From Micromonospora musae (GTDB lineage: Bacteria > Actinomycetota > Actinomycetes > Mycobacteriales > Micromonosporaceae), in contig NZ_RAZT01000004.1 of the NCBI RefSeq assembly GCF_003626635.1, positions 1-64,000 on the forward strand: a stretch of DNA of 64,000 nt. The letters are read 5' to 3'. The position numbers were made by a program, and so were the translations under genes. The notes below the pieces were generated by a model. The model saw only the letters and a program-made list of their open reading frames with translations. It had not been told where the DNA came from and made no database searches. Shown here in pieces: positions 54,012-63,147 of this stretch; the first letter of the stretch is position 1, and every line of letters begins with the position of its first letter.

Positions 54012-55595
54012 GTGAGGATCAGAAGTATGCGCGCCGGTGCCGCGAGCCTTGCCGCCGTCGTGCTGGCATTGGCCCCCGCAGCGACGCCGGCCTCCGCGGA
54101 ACCGGCAGCCGTCACCGCAGCCGGCGCCGACCTAACCTCGGTTGCACTCGACGGCGACTCGATGTCGCTGCGTTTCCGGGACGCCTTGCAGGCGGCCAGC
54201 GGCGCGACCGGGCGCAACCCGGCCGACGTGGTGCTCGGGCCGGACGGCGGCCTGGCTGGCAGGGTGCCGGCCGGCGCAGCCTTCGCTTTCCTCGGACGTC
54301 CGGGCCACCCCGTGTGGTCACTGTCCGCCGGTGACACCGGGTTCCCCGCCCTGGACACCACCGGGGTACGCCCCGGCGCCGTCACCGGCGACCAGGTGAC
54401 CCTCGCTCTGCACTCGACTGAGGGGCCGGGCACGTTCACTGCCTACACCCTGTCCGCCCCCGGCGCGGTGACCCCGCTGTTCGGCAGCGGTCCCAGCGCC
54501 AAGCGGTCGGTGCAGCTGCCGGCCGGCACGCGTACCGGCGGCCTGGTCTGGGCCTTCGACGCAGCCGGCGACTACCGGCTAACCCTGACCGCCTCGGCCG
54601 TACTACGTTCGGGGGAGAGGGTGCGCACCGAGGCGACGTACCGGGTCCGCGTTCCGGCGATCGAACCGGCCGAGCAGTCGATGCCCGCTCCGCTGAAGCC
54701 GGCCGCGCGACCGGGCGCGCAGGCATACGCTGCGCCGAAGCCCGCCGCCGCGCCGAAACCCGCCGCCGCGCCGAAGCCCGCCTCGGTGCCGAAACCCGCC
54801 ACCGCGCCGAAGGCGGCGGGCACCACTGCGGCGGGCCGTCAGGTGATCAGTGACGGGCACCTCGACATGGGCCCGCAGCTGAACGGAGACAGCTGGACGA
54901 TCCGGATCAAGGATGACCGCAGCAGCCCTCCGGTCTGGCGGGAGACCGCTGACGTAGTCCTGCACGCCAAGGACAAAGCGAAGCTGACGGTGCCCGCCGG
55001 GGCCGACTTCCTCGGCAAACAGGGCGACACCGTGTGGCTGCTGCCGCAGACCCAGCAGGCGGGTGTCGTCTGGCCCGGCTGGAACACCCAGCACGAGTCC
55101 GTCGTGTCCGGCCTCAAGGGCAACGTCACGTGGACGCTGAAGGGGGTCAACGGGCCCGGCCGGTTCGCCCTCTACCTGACCGACTCTTTCGGCGGCGAGG
55201 ACGTACTGTTCGACTCCACCAAGCCGTTCCCGCAGAAGTTGGATATTCCGCTCAACACCCACGCGCACGGCAACTGGGCGTTCGGCAAGCCCGGCCTGTA
55301 CCGCCTCGCGGTGCAGATGAGCGGAACCACCACCGGTGGCAAGGCGGTCACCGACACGAAGACGCTCACCATCGCCGTCGGCGACAGCTCCGATCCGAAC
55401 GCCGGCTTCGGCTCCGGCGGTGGCGGGGATGGCGACGACCGTCCGGATCAGGGCGGTGGTGGAGCTCTGCCGCGTACCGGTGCGGGTTGGGTGCTGACGG
55501 CCGGAGCGATCGGGATTGTCCTCGTGGCCGTCGGTGTTCTGCTGCTGCTCGTCAGCCGACGTCGCCGCGTAGGCCTCGGCGACGCACGGCCCTGA
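54012..55595 (+). CDS. two-domain choice-of-anchor-M surface protein with sorting signal
   Basis: 527 residues from GTG at 54012 (GGGAG upstream). Signal peptide, then two TIGR03769 domains: a degenerate one (ADLTSVALDGDSMSLRFRD; the His cluster is missing) and a normal one (GRQVISDGHLDMGPQLNGDS, VWPGWNTQHES, NTHAHGNWAFGKPGLY). They are joined by an Ala-Pro-Lys-Pro repeat (PKPAAAPKPAAAPKPA), a wall-spanning linker. The C-terminus ends with ALPRTGAGW, a hydrophobic helix and RRRRVG, that is an LPxTG-like sortase signal. Confidence 0.87.
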   Translation: MRIRSMRAGAASLAAVVLALAPAATPASAEPAAVTAAGADLTSVALDGDSMSLRFRDALQAASGATGRNPADVVLGPDGGLAGRVPAGAAFAFLGRPGHPVWSLSAGDTGFPALDTTGVRPGAVTGDQVTLALHSTEGPGTFTAYTLSAPGAVTPLFGSGPSAKRSVQLPAGTRTGGLVWAFDAAGDYRLTLTASAVLRSGERVRTEATYRVRVPAIEPAEQSMPAPLKPAARPGAQAYAAPKPAAAPKPAAAPKPASVPKPATAPKAAGTTAAGRQVISDGHLDMGPQLNGDSWTIRIKDDRSSPPVWRETADVVLHAKDKAKLTVPAGADFLGKQGDTVWLLPQTQQAGVVWPGWNTQHESVVSGLKGNVTWTLKGVNGPGRFALYLTDSFGGEDVLFDSTKPFPQKLDIPLNTHAHGNWAFGKPGLYRLAVQMSGTTTGGKAVTDTKTLTIAVGDSSDPNAGFGSGGGGDGDDRPDQGGGGALPRTGAGWVLTAGAIGIVLVAVGVLLLLVSRRRRVGLGDARP

Positions 55596-55674
55596 GATTC
55601 CTCCCGGTCCTGAAGGAGCTGGGGCGGCCTCACCATCATCGAGGCCGTCCCAGGGCACGCAAGCTATCCGATAA

Positions 55675-55689
55675 CAGTTCTCATTTTCA
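55675..55689. promoter_or_regulatory. candidate Zur box
   Basis: On the minus strand TGAAAATGAGAACTG (plus strand CAGTTCTCATTTTCA), close to the Zur consensus. It is 78 bases upstream of the anchored-repeat transporter operon and 80 downstream of the preceding gene. Confidence 0.65.
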
Positions 55690-55766
55690 TGTTAATGTTC
55701 CGGCGACGTGCGCAGGGCGGCAGTGGCTCCACGTCTGCGCTCGGGCCGAGGCTTCAGGGGGAAAAG

Positions 55767-57374
55767 GTGCGGACGTTCGCTGCCCGCGGGGTACACGCAC
55801 GGGCTCGCCGCGGTGCACAGCTGCTGCTGTTTCCGGTCCTGATCGCGTTGTTGGCCACCGGCTGCCGGGCGGAGGCGCCATTGAGCGCGCACGACGAGCG
55901 CGTGCAGATCGTCACCACCACCGGAATCCTGCGAGACCTGGCAGCGCACGTCGGCGGTGACCGGGTGGCTGTCACCTCGTTGGTGCCCGACGGCGCCGAT
56001 CCGCACAGTTACGAGCCATCGCTGCGGGACATCCGCGATGTCGTCTACGCCGACGTCGCGTTCAGCAACTACCTGCTCCTGGAAGAACAGGCCGTCATCA
56101 AGGCCCTGGACGCCAACCTGCGCGCCGGCGTACCGAACATCTCGCTGGCCGAAGGGGCGGTGAAGTACGCCGCGGAGATCATTCCGCTGGTCGAGGACGT
56201 CTCGCTGGACACCATCTGGCTGGGTATGCGGGTGCGCGGCACGGGCGCGACGCACGGCGCGAACCGCTCCTCCGACGTGCTGCTCAGCGCGACCGCGGCG
56301 GACGGCCCGGGCCGAATGTTCGCCTACCTGACCGAGTCCTTCGGCAACCCGTCGTTCTACGTCGACACCGCGGACGGGTTCGACCCCGCCGACGGCTACC
56401 GGGACGACACCGCCACCCTTCCGCCGGACGCGCACACGCACATGAGCTGGGCCTTCACCAAGCCCGGTGTCTACCGGCTGACCATGCGCGCACGGCTGGC
56501 CGTCGACCCTGAAGCCGCACCCATCCCGATGGGCGAGCAGAGCTTCACCTTCGCCGTCGGGGTGGACCCACACTCGGTGCCGGGCATGGCCGGCGCAGAG
56601 GTGCTGCACTCCGGACACGCCGACCTCACGGTCGATCTCGACAAACGAAGGCTCTACCTGTTCGCCGACACGCAAGGCAGCGGCGAGGCGAATCAGCGGG
56701 TGTACGACCCCGCCCACACCGTGATCGAAGTGCCGAACAAGGCGCTGCTCGAGGTGCCCGGCGACCGGAAGTTCCGGTTCCTCGGCCGCCCCGGCACGCA
56801 GGTCTACCAGTTGCCGCAGGCGGTCCTGGGTAAGCACGTGCATGGTGAGATCGACCCCCACCTGTGGCAGAACGTTCGTAATGCCATCTCCTACGTCGAG
56901 CTGATTCGCGACACCCTGATCGGGGTCGACCCGCAAGGCGCCGCGACCTACCGCGCGAACGCCGCGACCTACATCCGAGAACTGGAAGCGCTCGACACCT
57001 ACGTCCGCGACACGATCGCCCAGATCCCCCCGTCACGACGGCATCTGGTCACCACTCACGACGCGTTCGGCTATCTGGGCCAGGCGTACGGCATCCAGAT
57101 CTCCGGCTTCGTCACCCCGAACCCCGCCACCGAACCGAGCCTCGCCGACCGTCGCCGGCTCACCGAGACGATCCGCAACCTGCACATCCCCGCCGTGTTC
57201 CTGGAACCGAACCTGGCGGCCCGCTCCACCACCCTGACCGAGCTGGCCGATGAGAAGGGGCTACGGGTGTGCCCGATCTACGGCGACACCTTCGACCGCA
57301 AGGTCACCAACTACCTCGACATGATGCGGTTCAACGCCGAATCGCTGCGCGACTGCCTGACCACGGCGAAGTAA
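55767..57374 (+). CDS. anchored-repeat ABC transporter zinc-binding lipoprotein
   Basis: 535 residues from GTG at 55767 (AGGGGGAAAAG upstream). Lipobox LIALLATGCRAE. A ZnuA-type (cluster A-I) fold is split: N-lobe VQIVTTTGILRDLAAHVGGD with first ligand His in GADPHSYEPS, then an inserted TIGR03769 domain (ANRSSDVLLSATAADG to DAHTHMSWAFTKPGVYRL), then the rest with the other ligands, HVHGEIDPHLWQNVRN, HLVTTHDAFGYLGQAYG and FLEPNLAARS. Insertion of the surface domain is characteristic of TIGR03772. Captures zinc or manganese for the permease downstream. Confidence 0.9.
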   Translation: MRTFAARGVHARARRGAQLLLFPVLIALLATGCRAEAPLSAHDERVQIVTTTGILRDLAAHVGGDRVAVTSLVPDGADPHSYEPSLRDIRDVVYADVAFSNYLLLEEQAVIKALDANLRAGVPNISLAEGAVKYAAEIIPLVEDVSLDTIWLGMRVRGTGATHGANRSSDVLLSATAADGPGRMFAYLTESFGNPSFYVDTADGFDPADGYRDDTATLPPDAHTHMSWAFTKPGVYRLTMRARLAVDPEAAPIPMGEQSFTFAVGVDPHSVPGMAGAEVLHSGHADLTVDLDKRRLYLFADTQGSGEANQRVYDPAHTVIEVPNKALLEVPGDRKFRFLGRPGTQVYQLPQAVLGKHVHGEIDPHLWQNVRNAISYVELIRDTLIGVDPQGAATYRANAATYIRELEALDTYVRDTIAQIPPSRRHLVTTHDAFGYLGQAYGIQISGFVTPNPATEPSLADRRRLTETIRNLHIPAVFLEPNLAARSTTLTELADEKGLRVCPIYGDTFDRKVTNYLDMMRFNAESLRDCLTTAK

Positions 57375-57384
57375 GGGAGAAACA

Positions 57385-58365
57385 GTGACGGCAGGACAGG
57401 CGCGACCGCCCATCCGCACCACCACCGCCATCATGCGCTGCGCGCTCGCGACGCTGATCATGCTCTTGGTTGCCCAGACCCCCGCGGCAGCCCAGGAGCC
57501 GACACCCGACCTGAGCCAGTCGATCGCCGCGGACCAACCCCTCGCCACCGGCCGGGCCACGCTCACCACCGGGCATGTCGACATCGGCCCGCGCTACGTC
57601 GACGATCGGTGGGCGCTGCTGCTGCACGACGGCACCCAGGCGCAGCTGGCGTGGCGTGATCCTGACGAGACTCTGCTCCGGGTCTCCGACGCCGCGCTGC
57701 AGACCGTGCCGGACGATCCGACGTACGCGTTCCTCGGCGTCGACGCCGGCAAGCGGGTGTACGTGGTGCCGCAGACGCAGAACCAGGACGTGGTCTGGCT
57801 CGGCTGGAACACGCAGGATCCCCGGGTGATGCAGACCATCGACCGCGGCGTCACGCTGACCATGCTCCGTGTAGACGGGCCGGGAACCCTGACGACGTAC
57901 CTCCAGTCGGGTAACTTCGGCGCGCCTCAGCCGCTGTGGCGATCCGCGGACTCCGCGGCTCAGCCCTTCTGGGCCGAGGTCAACACCCACACCCACGCCA
58001 ACTGGGTCTTCACCGAGCCCGGCGTCTACCTGGTCGCGGTGCAGGTGTCCGCCGATCTGATCACCGGTGAGAAGGCGTCAGCGACCGGCACACTGCGCTT
58101 CGCGGTGGGCGACGCGACCAGCGCGGACGAGGCCTTCGCCGCCACGGCGGAGATTCCCGTACCCGACGGCCAGGCAGCACCCGGCCAGGACCGGGCAGAT
58201 GCCGACGATTCGGCCGGTGGCTCCCAGCCGCTGCTGATCACGGCGTTGACCGGAACGGCCGTTGTGCTCGCGCTCGGTCTGATCGTCCTCGTGCTGCGCG
58301 GGCGCGGCGCGAGACGGCGGGCCGAGCAGGAACGTCGTACGTCGCCGTCAGGAGACCAATCGTGA
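57385..58365 (+). CDS. membrane-anchored choice-of-anchor-M protein
   Basis: 326 residues from a GTG with AGGGAGAAAC upstream. Signal, one TIGR03769 domain (TLTTGHVDIGPRYVDDRWAL, VVPQTQNQDVVWLGWNT, NTHTHANWVFTEPGVYLV), then an acidic linker, membrane helix (ALTGTAVVLALGLIVLVL) and basic tail. Overlaps the ATPase gene by GTGA and lies between binding protein and ATPase, so it is part of the transporter operon. Confidence 0.87.
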   Translation: MTAGQARPPIRTTTAIMRCALATLIMLLVAQTPAAAQEPTPDLSQSIAADQPLATGRATLTTGHVDIGPRYVDDRWALLLHDGTQAQLAWRDPDETLLRVSDAALQTVPDDPTYAFLGVDAGKRVYVVPQTQNQDVVWLGWNTQDPRVMQTIDRGVTLTMLRVDGPGTLTTYLQSGNFGAPQPLWRSADSAAQPFWAEVNTHTHANWVFTEPGVYLVAVQVSADLITGEKASATGTLRFAVGDATSADEAFAATAEIPVPDGQAAPGQDRADADDSAGGSQPLLITALTGTAVVLALGLIVLVLRGRGARRRAEQERRTSPSGDQS

Positions 58366-59105
58366 GAGCTCTAGAAATCGAGAAGCTGGATGTGGACCTC
58401 GGCGGTCGGCCGGTCCTGCGGGATGTACAGCTGCATCTCGATCGCGGCGAACTTGTCGGGCTGCTGGGCCCCAACGGCGCCGGGAAGACCACCCTCCTGC
58501 GCGCCATCCTGGCGCTGATCCGCACGCGCGGCGGCCGAGTGCTGGTGGAGGGCAAGCCGACGCGCCCCGGCCGGGCCGGGATCGGCTACGTACCCCAGCG
58601 CCACGAGTTCAGCTGGGACTTTCCGATCTCGGTGGAACAGGCCGTGATGAGCGGTCGTACCGGTCGGATCGGTCTGCTGCGCCGTCCCGGCGTGGCTGAC
58701 TGGCGGGCGGTCGGCGACGCGCTGGACCGGGTGCAGCTCACCGAGCTGCGGCGCCGGCCAGCCGGTGAACTCTCCGGTGGCCAACGCCAACGCGTCCTGG
58801 TCGCGCGCGCTCTCGCGCTCGCACCGAGCATCCTGCTGCTCGACGAGCCGTTCACCGGACTGGACATGCCCACCCAGGAACTGCTGGGCGACCTGTTCAC
58901 TAGCCTCGCGCAGGAGGGTCGCGCGGTGCTGATGACCACCCACGACCTCGTCGCGGCCGTGGACTCCTGCACCCGGTTGGTCCTGCTCAATCGCCGAATC
59001 ATCGCCGACGGACGCCCGGCGGACCTGCAAGACGCCGAGCTGTGGACGCAGACCTTCGGGGTGAGCGCGACCTCCCCGCTGTTGAAGCTCGTGAGGGCAG
59101 CCTGA
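58362..59105 (+). CDS. anchored-repeat ABC transporter ATPase
   Basis: 247 residues with GLLGPNGAGKTTLLRAILAL (Walker A), YVPQRHEFSWDFPISVEQAV (Q-loop, ZnuC style), LSGGQRQRVLVARALAL and ILLLDEPFTGLDM. It starts with a GTGA overlap and ends with a TGATG overlap to the permease. Manganese/zinc-type ATPase, TIGR03771 group. Confidence 0.92.
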   Translation: MRALEIEKLDVDLGGRPVLRDVQLHLDRGELVGLLGPNGAGKTTLLRAILALIRTRGGRVLVEGKPTRPGRAGIGYVPQRHEFSWDFPISVEQAVMSGRTGRIGLLRRPGVADWRAVGDALDRVQLTELRRRPAGELSGGQRQRVLVARALALAPSILLLDEPFTGLDMPTQELLGDLFTSLAQEGRAVLMTTHDLVAAVDSCTRLVLLNRRIIADGRPADLQDAELWTQTFGVSATSPLLKLVRAA

Positions 59106-60043
59106 TGTCGATCACCGACTTCCTCACCGACCTGTTCAATCCCGACCTCGCGTTCCTGCCCAAGGCGCTGGCGATAGCGGTCATGTCCAGCATCGTCTGT
59201 GGCGTCGTCGGCTGCTACGTCGTCCTGCGGGGAATGGCATTCATCGGCGACGCCGTGGCGCACGCGGTCTTCCCGGGCGTCGCGGTCGCCTTCGTCCTGC
59301 AGGGCAGCCTGGTGCTCGGTGGTGCGGTCGCCGGGACCGCCACCGCGCTGCTGATCGCGATCTTCTCGCAGAACCGGCGCGTCAAGGAGGACTCACTCAT
59401 CGGCGTCTTCCTCGTCGCCGCGTTCGCCCTCGGTATCGTCATCATCTCGCAGGCACCCGGCTACGCCGGATCGCTGCAGCAGTTCCTCTTCGGCTCCATC
59501 ACCGGCATTCCGGATCGCGACCTTTACCTGGTCGGGGGGACCGGCCTGGTCATCCTCAGCCTCGTGCTGGCCCTGCACAAGGAATTCGTCGCGGTCTGCC
59601 TCGACCGGGAGATGTCCCGCTCCATGGGACTACCGGTCTTCTGGCTCGACATCGCCCTCTACGTCCTCGTCACCCTGGCTGTGGTGATCTCCCTGCAGAC
59701 CATCGGCAACATTCTGGTCCTAGCCCTGCTGATCACCCCCGCGGCGGCCGCCCGTCTGCTCACCGACCGGCTCGCCGTGATGATGCTGCTCGCGCCGACG
59801 ATCGGCGGCGTGTCCGCGCTCGTCGGGCTGTATCTGTCCTGGAGCTACGACACCCCGGTCGGGGGCACCATCGTCCTGGTCGCCACCGCCGTCTTCCTCG
59901 CCGCCTGGCTCTTCGCCCCACGACACGGCTTGGTCATTCGGCGTTGGCGACGCCCCGCCGGACATGATCTCGGCGACGACACGGATCCGGGCCGCCAACT
60001 CAGTCCCGCTCGGACGCCCGACGCGGCACCGGCCGTACGGTAG
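59105..60043 (+). CDS. anchored-repeat ABC transporter permease
   Basis: 312 residues with eight to nine membrane segments, ABC-3 (ZnuB/MntB) family, TIGR03770 group: VVGCYVVLRGMAFIGDAVAHAVFPGVAVAF, FGSITGIPDRDLYLV, SRSMGLPVFWLDIALYVLV and LLITPAAAARLLTDR. The C-terminal 40 residues are a hydrophilic tail. Last gene of the operon, followed by a strong hairpin. Confidence 0.92.
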   Translation: MSITDFLTDLFNPDLAFLPKALAIAVMSSIVCGVVGCYVVLRGMAFIGDAVAHAVFPGVAVAFVLQGSLVLGGAVAGTATALLIAIFSQNRRVKEDSLIGVFLVAAFALGIVIISQAPGYAGSLQQFLFGSITGIPDRDLYLVGGTGLVILSLVLALHKEFVAVCLDREMSRSMGLPVFWLDIALYVLVTLAVVISLQTIGNILVLALLITPAAAARLLTDRLAVMMLLAPTIGGVSALVGLYLSWSYDTPVGGTIVLVATAVFLAAWLFAPRHGLVIRRWRRPAGHDLGDDTDPGRQLSPARTPDAAPAVR

Positions 60044-60272
60044 GCGGACGAGGGCGCCCCGCAAGGGCGACGGCGCTGCGCCGTCATCCGCGGATCAGGC
60101 GCGGACTTCCGCGGGTGACCGATGCCGGCGCTGAACGCCGGGTGCCGGGTGCCGGGCTGACCGGCAGGAAGCACGCCGGTCTCGGCCTCGGAGGCTCGGC
60201 CGCCACAGCCCGTTCTCCGCGGTGTTTCCGATGCCGTCGGGCGGGCTCGATCCCGGATCATCGGGGTTGACC
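60044..60272. other. non-coding region after the transporter operon
   Basis: No gene is supported. The frames on both strands are low-complexity. The strong hairpin next to it ends the operon. Confidence 0.4.
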
Positions 60273-60310
60273 GTCCGGCCCACCGCCCGGCCCGGGGCGG
60301 TGGGCCGGAC
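60273..60310. terminator. 15-bp stem hairpin
   Basis: GTCCGGCCCACCGCC at 60273-60287 is perfectly reversed at 60296-60310 with an eight-base loop. A very stable terminator-like structure between the transporter operon and the next anchored-repeat genes. Confidence 0.85.
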
Positions 60311-60363
60311 GCCCAGTCGAAAACACATCGCGTCGTTTCCTCCCAGCTCTATCGCGAAGAATC

Positions 60364-60378
60364 CGAAACGACTATCGC
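60364..60378. promoter_or_regulatory. candidate Zur box, weak
   Basis: CGAAACGACTATCG is in the position expected for a Zur box, 46 bases upstream of the next anchored-repeat gene, and shares the GAAACGA..ATCG core with the better boxes. The match is the poorest of the six. Confidence 0.4.
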
Positions 60379-60423
60379 TTCCATTAAGCGCCACTAGGGA
60401 CCGCCGCCGAGAGGAGTTTCTTC

Positions 60424-61083
60424 GTGCATAGCACCATGCGTCATCTGCTGGCGTCGGGTGTGCTGGGCGTAGCACTGGTCGCCACTGCCCTGCCCGCGCA
60501 GGCCGCCACCACCACGTCCAGCGTGGTCTTCAAGAAGGGCCACCTCGACGTCGTCGACGTGGCCTACGAGGACGGTGCGCTGGAGATCGGTGTCCATGAC
60601 GAGGAGAACGACGTCGAGTACGGCACCGACGAAGTCAACCTGATCGTCAAGCGTCAGGCCGGGGTCACCGTTCCCGCTGACCCCGCCTTCGCCTTCCTCG
60701 GCACTCCGGGCGTGTCCAAGGTATGGATCCTGCCGGAGATCCAGAACCCCGACCTGATCTGGGCGGGCATCGCCGCGGAGGAGATCGAGGCCGGCGTCTT
60801 CACCAACGACGCACTGACCCTGTCCGTGCAGTCCGTTACCGGCCCCGGCCAGTTCGCCATCTACACCGAGAACGCCGTCGGTCAGCCGGGCGTCCTGGCC
60901 GACAGTGGCGACGGCCTGCCCGACAACATCGCGCTGACCGCCGGTGACCACACCCACGCCAACTGGGCGTTCGACAAGGCCGGCACCTACCGCGTGACCG
61001 TTCGCGCCACCGGTACTCTGGCCGCCACCGGCCAGCAGGTGACCTCCGATCAGGCCACGCTCCGCTTCACGGTCAAGGGATGA
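60424..61083 (+). CDS. secreted choice-of-anchor-M domain protein
   Basis: 219 residues from a GTG with GAGGAG upstream. Signal (LLASGVLGVALVATALPAQA) and a single TIGR03769 domain: VVFKKGHLDVVDVAYEDGAL, FAFLGTPGVSKVWILPEIQN, IWAGIAAEEIEAGVF and GDHTHANWAFDKAGTYRVTV. No membrane anchor or sorting signal follows, so it is probably released or held by partners. ATGA overlap with the next gene. Confidence 0.88.
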   Translation: MHSTMRHLLASGVLGVALVATALPAQAATTTSSVVFKKGHLDVVDVAYEDGALEIGVHDEENDVEYGTDEVNLIVKRQAGVTVPADPAFAFLGTPGVSKVWILPEIQNPDLIWAGIAAEEIEAGVFTNDALTLSVQSVTGPGQFAIYTENAVGQPGVLADSGDGLPDNIALTAGDHTHANWAFDKAGTYRVTVRATGTLAATGQQVTSDQATLRFTVKG

Positions 61084-61622
61084 GCGCGATGCGTACCCAC
61101 AACCGGTTCTTCACCGGTCTCATCCTGACCGCGGCACTGCTCACCGGCACCGCTACGCCCGCCATCGCCGCACCGGTGGTGCTCTCCAGCGGCCACGTCG
61201 ACGTGATCGACGTCGACTACGCCAGCGGCGCTCTTACCGTCAACGTCCTCGACGGCACCGGCACCACCGACGTCGAACGCAACCCCGCCGACGTGCTTTT
61301 CCGGGTACCCAACACTGCCAAGATCACTGTGCCTGGCGGTTCCGCGTGGTCCTTCCTCGGCACGGACGGTCAAGCCTGGGTCCTGCCCCAGGCAAGCGCC
61401 GCCGGTCTGCTCTACGCCGGCTGGAACACCACCGAAGTGCCCAACGGCGTCTTCCAGAACAACCGGGTCACGTTCAAACTCACCAGCGTCTCGGGCCCAG
61501 CCGGCTTCAGCGTCTACACCGTCTCCGGCGGCGCTCCCACCGTGCTCTTCGACAGTGGCAACGGCCTGCCCGACAGCCTCAATGTCAACCGCAACGTCCA
61601 CGCCCACGTCAACTGGGGCTGA
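61080..61622 (+). pseudogene. choice-of-anchor-M protein cut short after its His motif
   Basis: 180 residues, with signal peptide (FFTGLILTAALLTGTATPAIA) and a TIGR03769 domain (VVLSSGHVDVIDVDYASGAL, LLYAGWNTTEVPNGVF) that stops directly after NVHAHVNWG. In complete relatives the domain continues with an AFxxPGxYxL strand and another 30-40 residues. The lost end coincides with an abrupt change of sequence at 61620, pointing to a recombination junction. It might still fold, but it is likely a broken gene. Confidence 0.7.
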
Positions 61623-61837
61623 TATGCAGCTGGGCGACCCGGAACTGGATGCACTTATCGCCCAAGCTGAGCAGTGGGTTGCTGCTCCGCAGTGACAGGT
61701 CGGTAGCTGGCCTCTGGGCGAGCACCTGGACTGCCGATGAGCTGTGCCGTCGAGCTGTGTGGCCGGCTTCTGCGGGTCCCTATACCTGCTGTACCGGTCA
61801 GATTGGCAGCATGCTCTGATTCACCGATGGTGTTACA
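61623..61837. other. junction region without a real gene
   Basis: Begins with a 23-codon open stretch (MQLGDPELDALIAQAEQWV) that looks like the end of an unrelated protein, supporting a recombination junction. The rest is non-coding. Confidence 0.35.
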
Positions 61838-63025
61838 TCAGCGTAGTTCTAGCTGAACGCCGTCCTCGGTGAGGTAGCGGACGAGGTCGTCGAAGGTGAC
61901 GGCGGGCAGCCAGCTCTTTCGGTCGTAACCGGAGACTAAGTGGGTGCGCGCGACCTCGGAGTTGTGCCAGATCAGGCGGAAGCCGGGGGTCGCGCCGCCG
62001 CCGCCGGTGGCGGCATTCTCGTGTAGCCAGAACAGGTCGCCGCCGAACCAGCCTCCTGGGCCGTTGACGGCCTCCCCGATCGCGCAGAAGAAGGCGTCAA
62101 AGTCAGTGACGTATTGTCCGTCCAGGTGATACGCCGTGTCCGCGGGCTTGTCTGGAGCATGGTTCCGATGGACCGCAGCTGCCCGTACCCAGAGGTAGCG
62201 GTCACTGCGGTTGAGCTTCGCCCACAGGTTGGGTTCAGTCGGGCCGCCGGCGCGCCACATGTCCCAGAGTGGGCGGTCATTGGTCGCCAGCGGCTCCGGG
62301 ATCCGCGCATCCACCATGACATCAACAAGGTCGTCACCGAGGTTGGACGGGCGCGTGGCTATGACGCTTCCGAACACGCGTTGTCCCCAGCCCATCGTGT
62401 GAGCCGTGCCGTCGACGCGCACGTGGGCCAGCTCGGCCTGGAACGACCCGCTGAGCCGGCGACGGCAGCCCAGCAAGGTCAACGGCGGACCCGGCGGCCA
62501 GCTGTCCGGCCGCTCGTGGAACAGGCCGGCGATGCCACGGCACTCGCCGGCCGGCGTTTCCTCGCTGGATCCGTTCGCCGTCGACCACGCGAGCAGCCGG
62601 TAACCGAAGACAGCGGGCATGATGGTGCCGCCACGATTGTTGTCGCTGTCGCGGCGATGGCCTTCGAGATCGATGTCGAGCAGGCCGGACCTGTCCGCGG
62701 CGGGCCGGTGACCGACGACGCGGACATTGAGCAGCTCTTCCATGTTCTCGTAGCACTCCTGGCACGAGGCCTCGCACCTCTCGCTCGCCGGACGGCCGGG
62801 GACGTGTGCGCCCTCGAGAACGAAGTTGCCGAACCAGGTCGGCCCCGTGCCGTCGATCGCGGTGAGAAGCGGTCCGGACGGCGCGCAGCTCAACAGGGTG
62901 TAGCGCTCGTGCAGCGGCTCGTGCGGGAACACGCGGTCGACGAAGAGCCCGTCGATGTCCGTGCATTCGGTGATGGTGGCGCCGGTTTCCTCGTCGAGCA
63001 GGCGCCAGCGCATGGGGATTGACAC
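61838..63025 (-). CDS. large protein with C-terminal barstar domain
   Basis: 395 residues. The last 110 have the barstar (barnase inhibitor) pattern: YHLDGQYVTDFDAFFCAIGEAV, NGPGGWFGGDLFWLHEN, FRLIWHNSEVARTHL and FDDLVRYLTEDGVQLELR. The first 280 residues (FGNFVLEGAHVPGRPASERC, ECYENMEELLNVRVVG, GYRLLAWSTANG) are not recognised, though the repeated F/L-G-C-R-x-x-L style segments suggest two similar beta domains, and it has four cysteines in one cluster (CEASCQEC). Barstar family proteins commonly bind nucleases as immunity proteins; no toxin gene lies next to it. Start ATG or the downstream ATG at codon five. Confidence 0.75.
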   Translation of the reverse strand: MSIPMRWRLLDEETGATITECTDIDGLFVDRVFPHEPLHERYTLLSCAPSGPLLTAIDGTGPTWFGNFVLEGAHVPGRPASERCEASCQECYENMEELLNVRVVGHRPAADRSGLLDIDLEGHRRDSDNNRGGTIMPAVFGYRLLAWSTANGSSEETPAGECRGIAGLFHERPDSWPPGPPLTLLGCRRRLSGSFQAELAHVRVDGTAHTMGWGQRVFGSVIATRPSNLGDDLVDVMVDARIPEPLATNDRPLWDMWRAGGPTEPNLWAKLNRSDRYLWVRAAAVHRNHAPDKPADTAYHLDGQYVTDFDAFFCAIGEAVNGPGGWFGGDLFWLHENAATGGGGATPGFRLIWHNSEVARTHLVSGYDRKSWLPAVTFDDLVRYLTEDGVQLELR

Positions 63026-63147
63026 GTGGTGACCTTAATCGGCGGGCACGCTTTGCGGCCGACGTGCAAACCGGCGGTGTACGACGCGGATCTGCAAGAT
63101 GTCCGCTTCTGCCGGCCTTTGGTGTGCGACGGCAGGCGTTTGCACCA

